Shown in pieces: positions 6,361-15,243 of a stretch of 64,000 nt of DNA. The DNA comes from JAXHUM01 sp034189325 (GTDB taxonomy: Bacteria > Desulfobacterota > DSM-4660 > Desulfatiglandales > Desulfatiglandaceae). Positions within the stretch are counted from its first letter, which is position 1, and every line of letters begins with the position of its first letter. A model generated the notes under the pieces. That model worked only from the letters and a program-made list of their open reading frames with translations, was not told where the DNA came from and did no database searches. Made by a program: the position numbers and the translations under genes. The DNA lies in NCBI GenBank assembly GCA_034189325.1, contig JAXHUM010000119.1, positions 1 through 64,000 on the forward strand, written 5' to 3'.

Positions 6361-8094
6361 CTACCCCCTTATGGATCGCGGGAGCAGCATCTGATGGTGT
6401 GGACATATGGCCGAGGGATTTTGATAGGTCGACCCCGCAAAGGCCACCAAATAATCCCTCATTCCTTCCAGGGGAACAATCTCGTCTACCAGACCGGTCT
6501 TGGCACAGTACAGTGGCCTGGACTGATCATGGTACTGTTGGGCCAGGGCATTCATCTTTTCGATGACCGGCTCCAATGGATTGCCCGCGTCCTTCTCCTT
6601 GACCAGCCTTCGTGAAAATGCAGCGGCTGCGGCTGTTTCTCCGTGCATCACATATATCTCGGTTGTAGGGACTCCAAGTGTGAAGGCATTATTCCTGTTT
6701 GCCTGGGGTCCGCCCATGATGTAATGGGCTGCTGCAGTCCCTTTTCTCAAGACAATCGTCATCATTGGGAGGGATGAACTCTCAATGGAATAGATGAGCG
6801 ACTGACCGAGACCCAAGAGTTCCGCCTCTTCGGCTATATCACCTACATCAATACCGCTGGTGTCTTGAAACCAGACCATGGGGATCTTGTCCCTGCCGCA
6901 AAACATGACCATCTCGTTCATCTTGATAAGGCCCTCTCTGTAGAGCTTTCCCCCTATACCCAGGTACTTCTCCTGCGCATACCTGGGGTAGTCTTTTCCA
7001 AGAAAGCCCTGACGGTTTGCGATGATCCCCACTAAAAATCCATCCAGCTTTGCCAGCCCACAATACACCTCCGGACCGTAGTCCGGTCTGTACTCCATAT
7101 GCTCGCTTCCATCGACAACCCTACCCAGCACCTGTTCAATCGAATAGGTCCTTTTCTGGTTAACAGGAATGATCGAATTAAGATCGTCTCCACTGAAAAC
7201 AGGTTCAGCAGGTTCCGCCACCCTAAAAGTGGAAGGATCATACGCGGGCAGACCTGCCACGCATTTCTTAATCGCCTCGATCACTCCTTCTTCAGTATCA
7301 AAGACCTCTCTCATAAAGCCGGTCTTTTCCCCGTGAATCTTCACACCACCGGGAGGGACCTGTTTGAACCTCCTTGTCGCATCAATGAGGGTCTCAGCTC
7401 CTTCGACATCAAATCTCCCTTTGGGAGACATACCACCGACAATGCCGCCGCCTCCAACCGCCATGTTTGACTTCTCATGGGCGAAGATGATGGCAGGACT
7501 GATAGCGTGATACCCTCCACCCGCAGGGTTTGTCCCGTACATCCCTACAATGACGGGAATGCCCTTTTCGATCAGTTCAGCATGTCTGAAGAAGGTCCTG
7601 CCACCAGACCTCCTTCCCGCGTAAACCCGTTCCTGTTCAGTCAGTTTCACACCGCTGCAGTTGAGTATCCATACGAGGGGAATCCTCAGACGTTCGGCAA
7701 TGTCCTGGGCCCGAAAGACGTTTTCCGGCTGACCCGCTATCCAAGCACCTGCCAGGACCTTGTTATCGGAGGCAATGATAGATGCGTATCTCCCGGCAAT
7801 TTTACCGATCCCGTTAATGACGCCGGTTGTCCCCTCCTGGTTGAACTCGGGGTCATACAGGGAGTTAAGCGGCAGAAAGGTCCCCGGATCAACCAGATGT
7901 TCAATTCTCTCGTAGGCGGTCTTTTCCCCTCTCTTATGAAGCTTCTCCGCAGGGATACCTGACATCCTGGTCTTTTCCAAAGCCTCCTCTACCCCTTTCA
8001 CAACCTGAGATATTTCTTGGGCATTGGTCCCCTCTTTCTCCTTTTCTCTTAACTCTCGGCCAATCAGACTCATTTTTTCAAAGTATTGTCGCAT
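6361..8094 (-). CDS. gcdA: Glutaconyl-CoA decarboxylase alpha-type carboxyltransferase
   Basis: A 577-aa biotin-dependent acyl-CoA carboxyltransferase. It follows the Acidaminococcus GcdA pattern along its whole length (about 580 aa): KRGEKTAYERIEHLVDPGTF, NCSGVKLTEQERVY, GIPVIVGMYGTNPAGGGYH, KANMAVGGGG-like KSNMAVGGGGIVGGM, KTGFMREV, then the second crotonase half with QDTSGIDVG, ELLGLGQSLIYS and RKGTAAAHYIMGG. Such subunits move CO2 between glutaconyl-CoA (or a related acyl-CoA) and protein-bound biotin. The biotin carrier and membrane decarboxylase subunits are not encoded nearby, so it may act as a carboxylase instead. The start has GGGAGACAAGTCAAG. It leads the minus-strand run that ends at 4886. 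Confidence 0.9.
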   Translation of the reverse strand: MRQYFEKMSLIGRELREKEKEGTNAQEISQVVKGVEEALEKTRMSGIPAEKLHKRGEKTAYERIEHLVDPGTFLPLNSLYDPEFNQEGTTGVINGIGKIAGRYASIIASDNKVLAGAWIAGQPENVFRAQDIAERLRIPLVWILNCSGVKLTEQERVYAGRRSGGRTFFRHAELIEKGIPVIVGMYGTNPAGGGYHAISPAIIFAHEKSNMAVGGGGIVGGMSPKGRFDVEGAETLIDATRRFKQVPPGGVKIHGEKTGFMREVFDTEEGVIEAIKKCVAGLPAYDPSTFRVAEPAEPVFSGDDLNSIIPVNQKRTYSIEQVLGRVVDGSEHMEYRPDYGPEVYCGLAKLDGFLVGIIANRQGFLGKDYPRYAQEKYLGIGGKLYREGLIKMNEMVMFCGRDKIPMVWFQDTSGIDVGDIAEEAELLGLGQSLIYSIESSSLPMMTIVLRKGTAAAHYIMGGPQANRNNAFTLGVPTTEIYVMHGETAAAAAFSRRLVKEKDAGNPLEPVIEKMNALAQQYHDQSRPLYCAKTGLVDEIVPLEGMRDYLVAFAGSTYQNPSAICPHHQMLLPRSIRG

Positions 8095-8617
8095 CTTGAC
8101 TTGTCTCCCTTAGTATTTATGCCGAATCTTAACAATCAATAGCCCATTCTTAATAGAACCTCTTGATTCTACTCATAGTTAGGGGGATCTGCGCTACTTG
8201 ATGAACCGTCATTCGAAAAAAAGCCCTATATCCATATGGGCATATCAGCTCAAACAGCGTCTATGGTCTTCTATTAGGTAAAAACATAGCACAGGATCGG
8301 GGAAACGTTCAAATAAATTCAGATTAAGGGGCGCGGTTGGGATACTTTACAGTATTACTCAGGAGGTACGGAGACATTCTCATGCTTCGGGGCCATGTTC
8401 GAGCTATGAAAAGAGAGCAGAAACCTTTACAGCCACGACTGAGATATTTTCATCTTGACCATTATCAATTCCTTTTCCTATTATCACTTTCATATACCCA
8501 AATGAAAGTTGGCTGAAATGATCTCCTTTTTTCAGTCAGGGAGGTAAAGACTATTTTTAAGGGACTCCTTACTTAGTAGAGGCATGGTGTAAACATCCAG
8601 CTTAAGGAGGATTTTAA
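8095..8617. other. Intergenic region, possible 44-codon frame
   Basis: The region must hold the promoter of the gcdA run and of the small gene at 8618, but no confident boxes were found. A frame at 8382-8516 has GGAG 8 bases before its ATG and encodes 44 residues beginning MLRGHVRAMKREQ. It has no recognised motif and I do not call it a gene. Confidence 0.3.
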
Positions 8618-8812
8618 ATGGCCGACCATAATTGCAAAAATTGCGCTTTCAGAGGAAGATATGAGCAGAATCCTAAATCATTCCTGGGAAGAATATGGAG
8701 ATGGCATGCAAATTGGTGCCCTGGATGGAAACGGTATATGAAATCCCTTCCCGATATGGAAAGAATCACGCTGGTAGATAAATACGGTATGGAAAAATAC
8801 AGATCACTCTGA
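8618..8812 (+). CDS. Small Cys/Trp-rich protein of unknown function
   Basis: A 64-aa protein with a clear AAGGAGGATTTTAA ribosome-binding site. It has three cysteines, an N-terminal CKNC pair (residues 6-9) and C34 in the segment WRWHANWCPGWKRYM. The CxxC plus WCPGW arrangement suggests a metal- or thiol-binding mini-protein. The sequence looks conserved rather than random, and I believe similar proteins occur in sulfate reducers, but I cannot name a function. It stands alone, with 140 bases to the next gene on the same strand. Confidence 0.6.
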   Translation: MADHNCKNCAFRGRYEQNPKSFLGRIWRWHANWCPGWKRYMKSLPDMERITLVDKYGMEKYRSL

Positions 8813-8954
8813 GATGGCGCGTTCCTCTCTTCCTGCAAAGACCGCCACAAAATGGTATGTTCCAAATCATGAGGTCCGAATGTTTGACCCTGATTCTCCC
8901 AATTTTTGAAAGGTCTTTACAGAAAGACTTAAACAATGAAAGGAGTTTAAGGTT

Positions 8955-9368
8955 ATGTTTAAAAAAATGTGTTCATTTTCTGTGTTGATGTTGTTGGTGG
9001 CCCTCCCTGCGTGGGGACTGGATCTCAAGCCGGGCAAGTATGAAATCACCGCTAAAGTAGAGATGCCGGGAATGCCGGCAGGGATGGCTCCCCAAACCAC
9101 GACTCAATGCCTGGATGAGCTGAACCCGGTGCCAAATTCCTCTGCGGCCGCCCAAGGATGCAAGATTATAGACATGAAGACCAAAGGCAACACAGTCACC
9201 TATACGATGGAGTGCACCCAGCAAGGCATGAAAATCAAGACCACCGGCAAAATAACCTATAATGGGGACTCCTTCGAAGGGACCTCACAAACCAGCATGG
9301 GGCCCTCAGCCGGCGGCATGACCGTCAAGACAACAATTAACGGCAAACGGATCGGAGAGTGTGACTGA
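8955..9368 (+). CDS. Exported DUF3617-family protein
   Basis: A 137-aa secreted protein. Residues 1-21 form a signal peptide (KKMCSFSVLMLLVALPAWG, cleavage near AWG-LDL). The mature part fits the DUF3617 pattern: LKPGKYEITAKVEMPGMP, TTTQCLDELNPVP, a middle CKIIDMKTKGNTVTYTMEC, and the C-terminal NGKRIGEC. Cysteines near 53, 68, 86 and 136 may form disulfides in the periplasm. The family has no established function. The ribosome-binding site is AAAGGAG. A large exported protein of unknown type follows on the same strand. Confidence 0.8.
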   Translation: MFKKMCSFSVLMLLVALPAWGLDLKPGKYEITAKVEMPGMPAGMAPQTTTQCLDELNPVPNSSAAAQGCKIIDMKTKGNTVTYTMECTQQGMKIKTTGKITYNGDSFEGTSQTSMGPSAGGMTVKTTINGKRIGECD

Positions 9369-9492
9369 GGGGCACCTCTTGTCCAAAAATGCCAGCCAAT
9401 AGAATTCTTTGCGCGACCAGAAAATGTTTTCGCAATACGAATGACGCTTTTCCCTTCAGCATATCCTGAAAGCAGATTGTGAGGAAAAAATC

Positions 9493-11376
9493 ATGATGCC
9501 TGCGCTGCCTTGCTGCTTGCGGCTGAGATCCATTCTGTTTTGTCCCTTCTTCTACGCATGCCTGCTTTTTATAATCCTTTTCCCACTGAATTCCATGGGT
9601 GCCGAGCCACCAAAAGAGATCCTATCAGCGAAAATCGATCTGAAAGTCAAGTGGGATAAGCGGGACGACGCAGGTAACCGGTGTCATGGTCAGATGCAAA
9701 TCAAAATCCAGGGTATTCTGAAATTGAATCAGCAGTTCAGCTCTTTGCAACAGGGACTCCCGGCAGTTATGGTGCCCTACAAAGCAACGGCGATGAGCGG
9801 CCATTACACCTATAAAGAAACAAAAGAAATTGCCGACCGCAACCACTGCAGCAACCCCGAAAGCAGATTTGAAGATGCCGGTACGTTTATCATAGAGCCC
9901 TATCCAGGTCCGGGCAACCTCATGTTACACTACATGGGAAATATGTCCAAACAGTTGGCTCCAGTCAAAAACATAGCGCCGGCAGGAGCGTTTGATTCTC
10001 TTATCGATCGTTATCTCTTTGCCGTGACGATTCCGAAAAAGGAAGTAAAAGGCATTCTACGGCCTGATGCCAAACCATGTATAACGAGAAATACCACCCG
10101 AATGATATTGGGAGATAAGATCCAGATTCATTTCAAATTCAATGAAGATGGTACCATGTCCGGTCAACGGACCTGGTCATCCGACAATAGTCCAAGTGCA
10201 GATGTGGGCGTCTCGAATTTGCCCGCCGTCTTTAACGCCAAACCCTATTCACCGCAAAAGGTGTCATCAGGAGATGTCAACTACAATCTTCGATGGGAAA
10301 TAAAAGAACCCTGTCTCGCGAGAATATCATTAGAGGTTGAATTGCCGTCAGGGAAAAAGACATGGAAAGATATCACCGACTCAGAGGCGGAGATTACCGT
10401 AGGGAAAAAACTGCGTTTTAAAGGGATTGTGCTCCCTGAAGGAAAGGAGAAAAAGCCTATCGGGGACTGGATCCTGCAAGGGGACGGTGGCGGCAAGCAC
10501 AAACCTTATTTCAAGCAATTTGATGCCAATACTCGGTATGGTCGGAGGGTGGAAGTAAATCCGGACGAAGATTTGAAACAGAAACATATAATCACCCTTT
10601 ACTGGTCCGGAGGTAAGCAGGGATCTGTTCGTTTCCGTACAGAGTCATGCAATGAATCTCTGACCGCTGAAGCGAAGTTAAAAGTTATCAAGCCCAATTA
10701 CAAAGTTGACGTTATTGCTCAACAGGGATCGACCATTGGACCGGCCTTCACGGGCGGTGCTTTGAATAAGGATTGCATGGGATCCGGTGCTCATGGGGCG
10801 GTCAAAGAATATAAGTGGTGGCTCCAGTATGACGGCATTCAATTCAACGCCGAAAATCAAGACAAAGGCAAAACCGATGGTAAAGAGCAATGGGTACAGA
10901 TTTTGAGGAAACATGATCTCTGGGTTAAGTTTGACGATGCTTACAAAAGCCACCAATATGTAACACAAGCCCTGGATGCGTGTTATCCTTACGAAAGAGG
11001 GCCTAAGGCTATGGATCGGCCGGGTGTACCTCTGGGCGAGAACGAAAACGACTCCATGACCGAAGAACACCGTTGGGTCGATGATCAAGACAACATCATT
11101 AAGACCACTCATGGTACCTTGATGTATACCAAGGCGATCCAGGATTGTCGTATGGTCCTTATGTTTAGGCCTAGAGGGAAGAAAAAGGAAACCCAGTGGG
11201 TGCCTATCAAAGAAATCCTCTGGACCTGGACCTCGAGCGCAGGGTACTCACGATCCAGCAATTGGCAGCTTTATGAGAGTAGCGTATCTCCTCAAACGCC
11301 CAAGGCGGAAGATACGGACAGATTCCCGGAATGGGAAAAAAATTCAGCGGATATCAAAGCTTATGTGATTGATTAA
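9493..11376 (+). CDS. Large exported protein of unknown function
   Basis: A 627-aa protein with an N-terminal signal sequence (a hydrophobic stretch FYACLLFIILFPLNSMGA ending near residue 36), so it is probably periplasmic or surface exposed. The rest is soluble, rich in beta-prone polar segments such as KIDLKVKWDKRDDAGNRCHG and WEIKEPCLARISLEVELPSG, with scattered cysteines. I see no enzyme motif and no repeat. The start has GTGAGGAAAAAATC before ATG. The gene stands between the DUF3617 protein and a convergent exported HELGH protein, and the three may form an exported group with a common role, but there is no direct evidence. Confidence 0.65.
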   Translation: MMPALPCCLRLRSILFCPFFYACLLFIILFPLNSMGAEPPKEILSAKIDLKVKWDKRDDAGNRCHGQMQIKIQGILKLNQQFSSLQQGLPAVMVPYKATAMSGHYTYKETKEIADRNHCSNPESRFEDAGTFIIEPYPGPGNLMLHYMGNMSKQLAPVKNIAPAGAFDSLIDRYLFAVTIPKKEVKGILRPDAKPCITRNTTRMILGDKIQIHFKFNEDGTMSGQRTWSSDNSPSADVGVSNLPAVFNAKPYSPQKVSSGDVNYNLRWEIKEPCLARISLEVELPSGKKTWKDITDSEAEITVGKKLRFKGIVLPEGKEKKPIGDWILQGDGGGKHKPYFKQFDANTRYGRRVEVNPDEDLKQKHIITLYWSGGKQGSVRFRTESCNESLTAEAKLKVIKPNYKVDVIAQQGSTIGPAFTGGALNKDCMGSGAHGAVKEYKWWLQYDGIQFNAENQDKGKTDGKEQWVQILRKHDLWVKFDDAYKSHQYVTQALDACYPYERGPKAMDRPGVPLGENENDSMTEEHRWVDDQDNIIKTTHGTLMYTKAIQDCRMVLMFRPRGKKKETQWVPIKEILWTWTSSAGYSRSSNWQLYESSVSPQTPKAEDTDRFPEWEKNSADIKAYVID

Positions 11377-11477
11377 AGTAAATGAAACAGCAGTTTTCAT
11401 AAAAAATATAAGAGAAGGAGTATGTAGCGAAGGGGACTTTTGAGACAATTACCCTATAGAAGTATTGAGAACCTCCT

Positions 11478-12182
11478 CTAGGGTAAAAAAGGCATTTGTA
11501 GCGTGGCGACCGTATCTACAAGCAGACTCTCTTTGGTATCAACCGGAGGGCCGGCTATGTCGTAATAGGGTCTATTGTTTGATTTGAAATCCGCCCTTGT
11601 CAGGAAGGTCAAGGGATCAGATTCCATTTTCATTAAGTTGTGTAAACTAATGAAGCAGAACACTCCAAATTCCACATCACCGTTACTTCCGCCACTGTCG
11701 ATCAGGTCAAAGTCATCGCCGATGTCGTGGGTTCTGCTCTTGTAGGAAGCAACCTGAACCGCGTTCATTGCGACCCACCCCTTTGTAAAGTCCAGATACC
11801 TGGTTTTCTCAAAGAAAACGAGCCCTGCCCCAATAAGTGTCTGCAGGGCAAAACCGGCCCTGCCGAAATTTGCGGTCTCGCTCTCTTCAAGGGCATCATT
11901 GGTATGGACGGCGAGACCGGACGGAAAAGAAGCTTCCATGTCCCAGGAATTCCCTGAAAGCTCAAGATACAAGATATGCCCCAGTTCGTGGACCAAAACA
12001 GAGCTCGCAGCTCCAATGGCGACTTCATACCAATTGCAGTTTTTGAATGCCTTCAGGTTTTGCCCAAAAAAATAATACTCGAAATTGCTCTCGGCATGTG
12101 CCTTTTCATAGCCGGCAATTGATAACAATATCATCGCCAGAAACAGGGCCATCTTCCTTCTACAAAGTGCTCTCATATTCAT
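11478..12182 (-). CDS. Exported protein with HELGH zinc-binding motif
   Basis: A 234-aa protein with a signal peptide (MALFLAMILLSIAGYEKAHA, cleavage near AHA-ES at residue 30). Residues 65-69 read HELGH in the context SSVLVHELGHILYLEL, which matches the HExxH zinc site of gluzincin or site-2-type metallopeptidases. A third metal ligand cannot be assigned with confidence. A hydrophobic span follows at about 100-118 (FALQTLIGAGLVFFE). It could be a small membrane-associated protease or an inactive relative. The start has only a weak ribosome-binding site, and a second ATG two codons in is equally possible. Confidence 0.6.
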   Translation of the reverse strand: MNMRALCRRKMALFLAMILLSIAGYEKAHAESNFEYYFFGQNLKAFKNCNWYEVAIGAASSVLVHELGHILYLELSGNSWDMEASFPSGLAVHTNDALEESETANFGRAGFALQTLIGAGLVFFEKTRYLDFTKGWVAMNAVQVASYKSRTHDIGDDFDLIDSGGSNGDVEFGVFCFISLHNLMKMESDPLTFLTRADFKSNNRPYYDIAGPPVDTKESLLVDTVATLQMPFLP

Positions 12183-12522
12183 TTTCCCATGGAGTAACTT
12201 GTTTTACGAATCACAATTGCTCAAAATTACGAGAACTTTCGAATCTTGACTCATTTTTTTTGGGTGACTTTCTTTTACTTATCGCCATTATTTACAGAAA
12301 CTTTAGATTTGACGGTATAAAAACGTGGGGGCTGAAGACTTTGGGTTGTACGAAAGGCCCGGAATGTTGTTAAGAGGCGCCCATCCGGGAATAGATGCTT
12401 TCAGGATGGATTAATGAGATCCTAGTCCTTAGATAGCCAAGCAGTTTTCTTGCCTTTTGTGCCGCCAGCCAGCCTCTGGTGGATGGCAGTTTCCATCCAT
12501 AAAGGCCGTTTGTGGATAGACG
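12183..12522. other. Intergenic region with MITE-end remnant
   Basis: No gene is visible. The right part holds a palindrome related to the terminal repeats of the element at 28721-28863 (see 12492-12524). A short hairpin TGGATGG/CCATCCA lies at about 12480-12499. Confidence 0.4.
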
Positions 12523-12524
12523 CT
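12492..12524. repeat. Fused MITE terminal repeats overlapping a stop codon
   Basis: TCCATCCATAAA is followed by GGCC and then GTTTGTGGATAGACGCT. The reverse complement of the second half begins AGCGTCTATCCACAAA, which resembles the AGTGTCCATCCATAAA termini of the element at 28721-28863. The two ends face each other like a collapsed element. The outermost bases form part of the TAG stop codon of the gene at 12523. Confidence 0.45.
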
Positions 12525-13929
12525 AAATGCTATGTGAAGGGTCAATCCCCGCTTTCCACTTGCTGTATTGCCATAACACGCCAAGGGCCTTTGCAGCCAT
12601 CTCAGGGGTATCAATAACAGGGACCTTTTCTCCAGCTATCTCAGACATATTGTCAATAAACTGCCGGTGCCCGACAGAACATACCACTAAGGGCTTAGCA
12701 GGAGCTGTCTCGCGGATTTCAGCGATGTTGCCGAACCAGCTATCAGCACGGAGTCCCATAGGTTTAAGCATTCTGACTACGGAAAAGGGGATAACCGTGA
12801 TGGCCAGAACCATATCGATTTTGTCATCCACCAAAAGAGAGGAAATTGCTGATGCAAATTGCCGGGAAGGGCCCACATCAAGTGGGTTCTTTATATTCAT
12901 CCACGAAGGCGCACCATCCATCACCCTGTCAATGGTCGCCTGTGAAACAGCGGGAAGATTCAGGCCGAGAGAGACCGCCATATCCGTGGCCAGTGCCCCC
13001 ATGCTGCCGCTTGAGGTCACAACGCCCAGTCGAGGCCCTTTAGGAAGCGGTTGACTTGAGAATACCCGTGCCAGCTCAATAAGCTCTTCAAGGGTATCGG
13101 CCCGAATAGCCCCTGTCTGTGCGAACATGGCATCATACAATGCATCTACACCTGACATGCTGCCGGTATGGGAGGCCGTCGCGGCCTTTCCAGCGGAAGT
13201 GCGCCCACTCTTGAGTATCAGAACAGGTTTGTCCTGGGTGACCCTGGACACGGTCTCCCTAAAGCGCGATCCATCCGCAATTCCCTCCAGATACATGATC
13301 ACCACGTCGGTCTTCGGATCCTGATGGAGGTATTCCAATACATCGCTTTCATTCACGTCCAATCGGTTTCCCAAGGTCACCGCCTTGGAGACTGAAAGCC
13401 CGCGCTGGGGCATTCCATCGAGAAGGACGTTTCCAAAGGCTCCGCTTTGGGCGATGATACCGATATTACCGGGAGAGAGTGATTCCTCGATGACTTCAAC
13501 TGATGTGAAACCATTCTCCGTATTGACCACGCCAACGCAGTTTGGCCCGATAACACGGATCCCATATTCTTCGGCCACTTCCTTTGCCTTTTGTTGAAGG
13601 TCCCGACCGCCCTGCCCTGCCTCGGAAAAACCTGCGCTTTCTATGATGATATGTCTGATTCCATGTTCACCGATCTCAGATAGCATATCCGGGACCGCAT
13701 GGGCGGGGACTATGGCTATGGCGAGATCCACCGGCCCTGGAATATCCTGTAGTGTTTTGTAGACGGGCATCTGGTGTATCTCCCCGCCGGAACGATTCAC
13801 CAGATACAGTTTATCTCCCCAGCCCTGTTTCTTCAGTTTGATAGGTATGCCGTATCCAAAACCGGGAGACTTGCTTGCTCCTATCAGCGCAATTCCTTTG
13901 GGCTCAAAAAAAGGTCCGAGTGTATTCAT
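12523..13929 (-). CDS. ADP-forming acyl-CoA synthetase, alpha subunit
   Basis: A 468-aa CoA-binding and ligase protein of the acetyl-CoA synthetase (ADP-forming)/succinyl-CoA ligase-like family. It would conserve energy by turning an acyl-CoA plus ADP and phosphate into acid, CoA and ATP. The N-terminal Rossmann domain carries GIALIGASKSPGFGYG. GPNCVGVVN and IAQSGAFGN mark the ligase-CoA domain. The phosphorylated histidine is H254 in TASHTGSMSG. The ATP-grasp beta domain is absent and no beta gene is adjacent, so a partner must be encoded elsewhere. The start has GAGGAGATAAATCTC. The stop codon overlaps a MITE-like terminal repeat, so the extreme C-terminus may have been set by an insertion. 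Confidence 0.85.
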   Translation of the reverse strand: MNTLGPFFEPKGIALIGASKSPGFGYGIPIKLKKQGWGDKLYLVNRSGGEIHQMPVYKTLQDIPGPVDLAIAIVPAHAVPDMLSEIGEHGIRHIIIESAGFSEAGQGGRDLQQKAKEVAEEYGIRVIGPNCVGVVNTENGFTSVEVIEESLSPGNIGIIAQSGAFGNVLLDGMPQRGLSVSKAVTLGNRLDVNESDVLEYLHQDPKTDVVIMYLEGIADGSRFRETVSRVTQDKPVLILKSGRTSAGKAATASHTGSMSGVDALYDAMFAQTGAIRADTLEELIELARVFSSQPLPKGPRLGVVTSSGSMGALATDMAVSLGLNLPAVSQATIDRVMDGAPSWMNIKNPLDVGPSRQFASAISSLLVDDKIDMVLAITVIPFSVVRMLKPMGLRADSWFGNIAEIRETAPAKPLVVCSVGHRQFIDNMSEIAGEKVPVIDTPEMAAKALGVLWQYSKWKAGIDPSHSI

Positions 13930-14268
13930 GAGATTTATCTCCTCTACTCCCTGTCAAAGCAGGTCATTGAAAACCGATCATTCATCACGTCCATCTCTTC
14001 TATCGTAAGAGAGTGATGTTGCCAAGGGGTTTGTGCCTTCCTTAGTGGCGAAGACAATGAACCAAAGGCACCCATTCTTTGGGTTTAGCTTTTTATTATT
14101 GTATGACCGCACCCCAGAGCTTGACTATATTGCGTTTATGTTTATCTATATAAGATAAGGATAATAGATCAAATGAAGCATTATGGAAGATATCCCTTTC
14201 TTATTCTAACGTCTCTCGAGTCTACGGACTCTTTCTATCACTGACAAAATCATATTTCGGAAAGACTT
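13930..14268. other. Divergent intergenic region
   Basis: Lies between the acyl-CoA synthetase gene (minus) and cbpA (plus). A possible cbpA promoter is noted at 14121-14148. Inverted repeats GTGCCTT/AAGGCAC-like around 14030-14070 and ACCCA/TGGGT followed by a T-rich run near 14070-14095 look like a weak terminator. No gene is visible. Confidence 0.35.
14121..14148 (+). promoter_or_regulatory. Possible sigma70-like promoter of cbpA
   Basis: TTGACT (14121-14126), 16-base spacer, TATCTA (14143-14148). It lies about 120 bases before the cbpA start. Only the -35 box is close to consensus. Confidence 0.3.
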
Positions 14269-15222
14269 ATGGCAGGTAAAGACTATTACAAGACTTTGGG
14301 GGTGCAGAAGACATCTACCCAAGAAGAGATTAAAAAAGCGTACCGTAAATTGGCATTGAAATACCATCCGGACCATAACAAAGAGGACAAGACAGCAGAG
14401 GCCAAGTTTAAGGAGGTGAGTGAGGCCTATGCTGTTTTGAGCGATCCGGAAAAGAGAAAACAGTACGACATGTTCGGTGCTGAAGGATTCCAGAATAAAT
14501 TCAGCCAGGAAGACATTTTTCGAGGATTCGACTTCGGAAGTATCTTTAACGAGTTTGGATTTAAGGGCAGCGGAAGATCACAGGATATCTTCAGCCAGCT
14601 TTTCGGCGGGATGGGTGGACGGGGCCATTATAGATATAGTACGGGCGGTTCCCCTTTTGGGTCTCATGGCCAGGGCTTTCAAAGGCCCTCGCAAGAAATG
14701 AAGGGGCAAGATCTGATTTATGAACTTCCCATGACCCTTGAAGAAATATCTCAGACTACGAGCAAGATCGTTGCCTACCAATTGGACGGAACTCAGGAGA
14801 GAGTCTCTGTAAAGGTCCCGGCCGGCATTCCCTCAGGTCACAAGCTAAGACTCAAGGGGAAAGGGCAGACAAGCCCCTACGGCGGACCTCCCGGAGATTT
14901 GTACGTCCAGGTTCAGGTCCGTGATCATCCGGTTTTTAGAAGAGAGGGCAATGATCTCTACTTCAAACAGCCGCTCACCTTCTCTGAAGCTACCCTGGGT
15001 ACCGAGATTGAGGTCGCCACGATTGATCAGAAGCATTTGAAACTGAAAATCCCGGCCGGGACACAAAGCAACGCAAAATTCAGGCTTAAGGAGTGTGGTC
15101 TTCCCCATATGAAGGGTAACGGCAGAGGCGATGCCTACGCTGAAATCACCATCACCGTACCCAAGAAGCTCAATAAAAAGCAGAAAGCAATCTTAAAATC
15201 CCTCGCTGAGGAAGGATTATAA
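14269..15222 (+). CDS. cbpA: DnaJ-family co-chaperone, CbpA type
   Basis: A 317-aa J-domain protein. Residues 1-70 are the J domain with the catalytic HPD at 33-35 (KYHPDHN), which stimulates DnaK ATPase. A Gly/Phe-rich linker follows (about 75-145: [20 protein letters not shown], then further Gly-rich segments). The two C-terminal DnaJ beta domains start near 150 ([32 protein letters not shown]). The Cys-rich zinc finger of true DnaJ is missing, which places it with CbpA/DnaJ class B. Its ribosome-binding site is poor. It is followed after 21 bases by the PP-loop gene, and the two may be co-transcribed. Confidence 0.9.
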   Translation: MAGKDYYKTLGVQKTSTQEEIKKAYRKLALKYHPDHNKEDKTAEAKFKEVSEAYAVLSDPEKRKQYDMFGAEGFQNKFSQEDIFRGFDFGSIFNEFGFKGSGRSQDIFSQLFGGMGGRGHYRYSTGGSPFGSHGQGFQRPSQEMKGQDLIYELPMTLEEISQTTSKIVAYQLDGTQERVSVKVPAGIPSGHKLRLKGKGQTSPYGGPPGDLYVQVQVRDHPVFRREGNDLYFKQPLTFSEATLGTEIEVATIDQKHLKLKIPAGTQSNAKFRLKECGLPHMKGNGRGDAYAEITITVPKKLNKKQKAILKSLAEEGL

Positions 15223-15243
15223 GACTACCGGAGTAAGTTATTC

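Noticed and set aside
5726..6394. 222-aa plus-strand frame
   Set aside because: It is antisense to the HMG-CoA-lyase-like gene, which has clear family motifs.
8382..8516. Possible 44-aa gene
   Set aside because: It has a marginal ribosome-binding site only and no similarity I can recognise.
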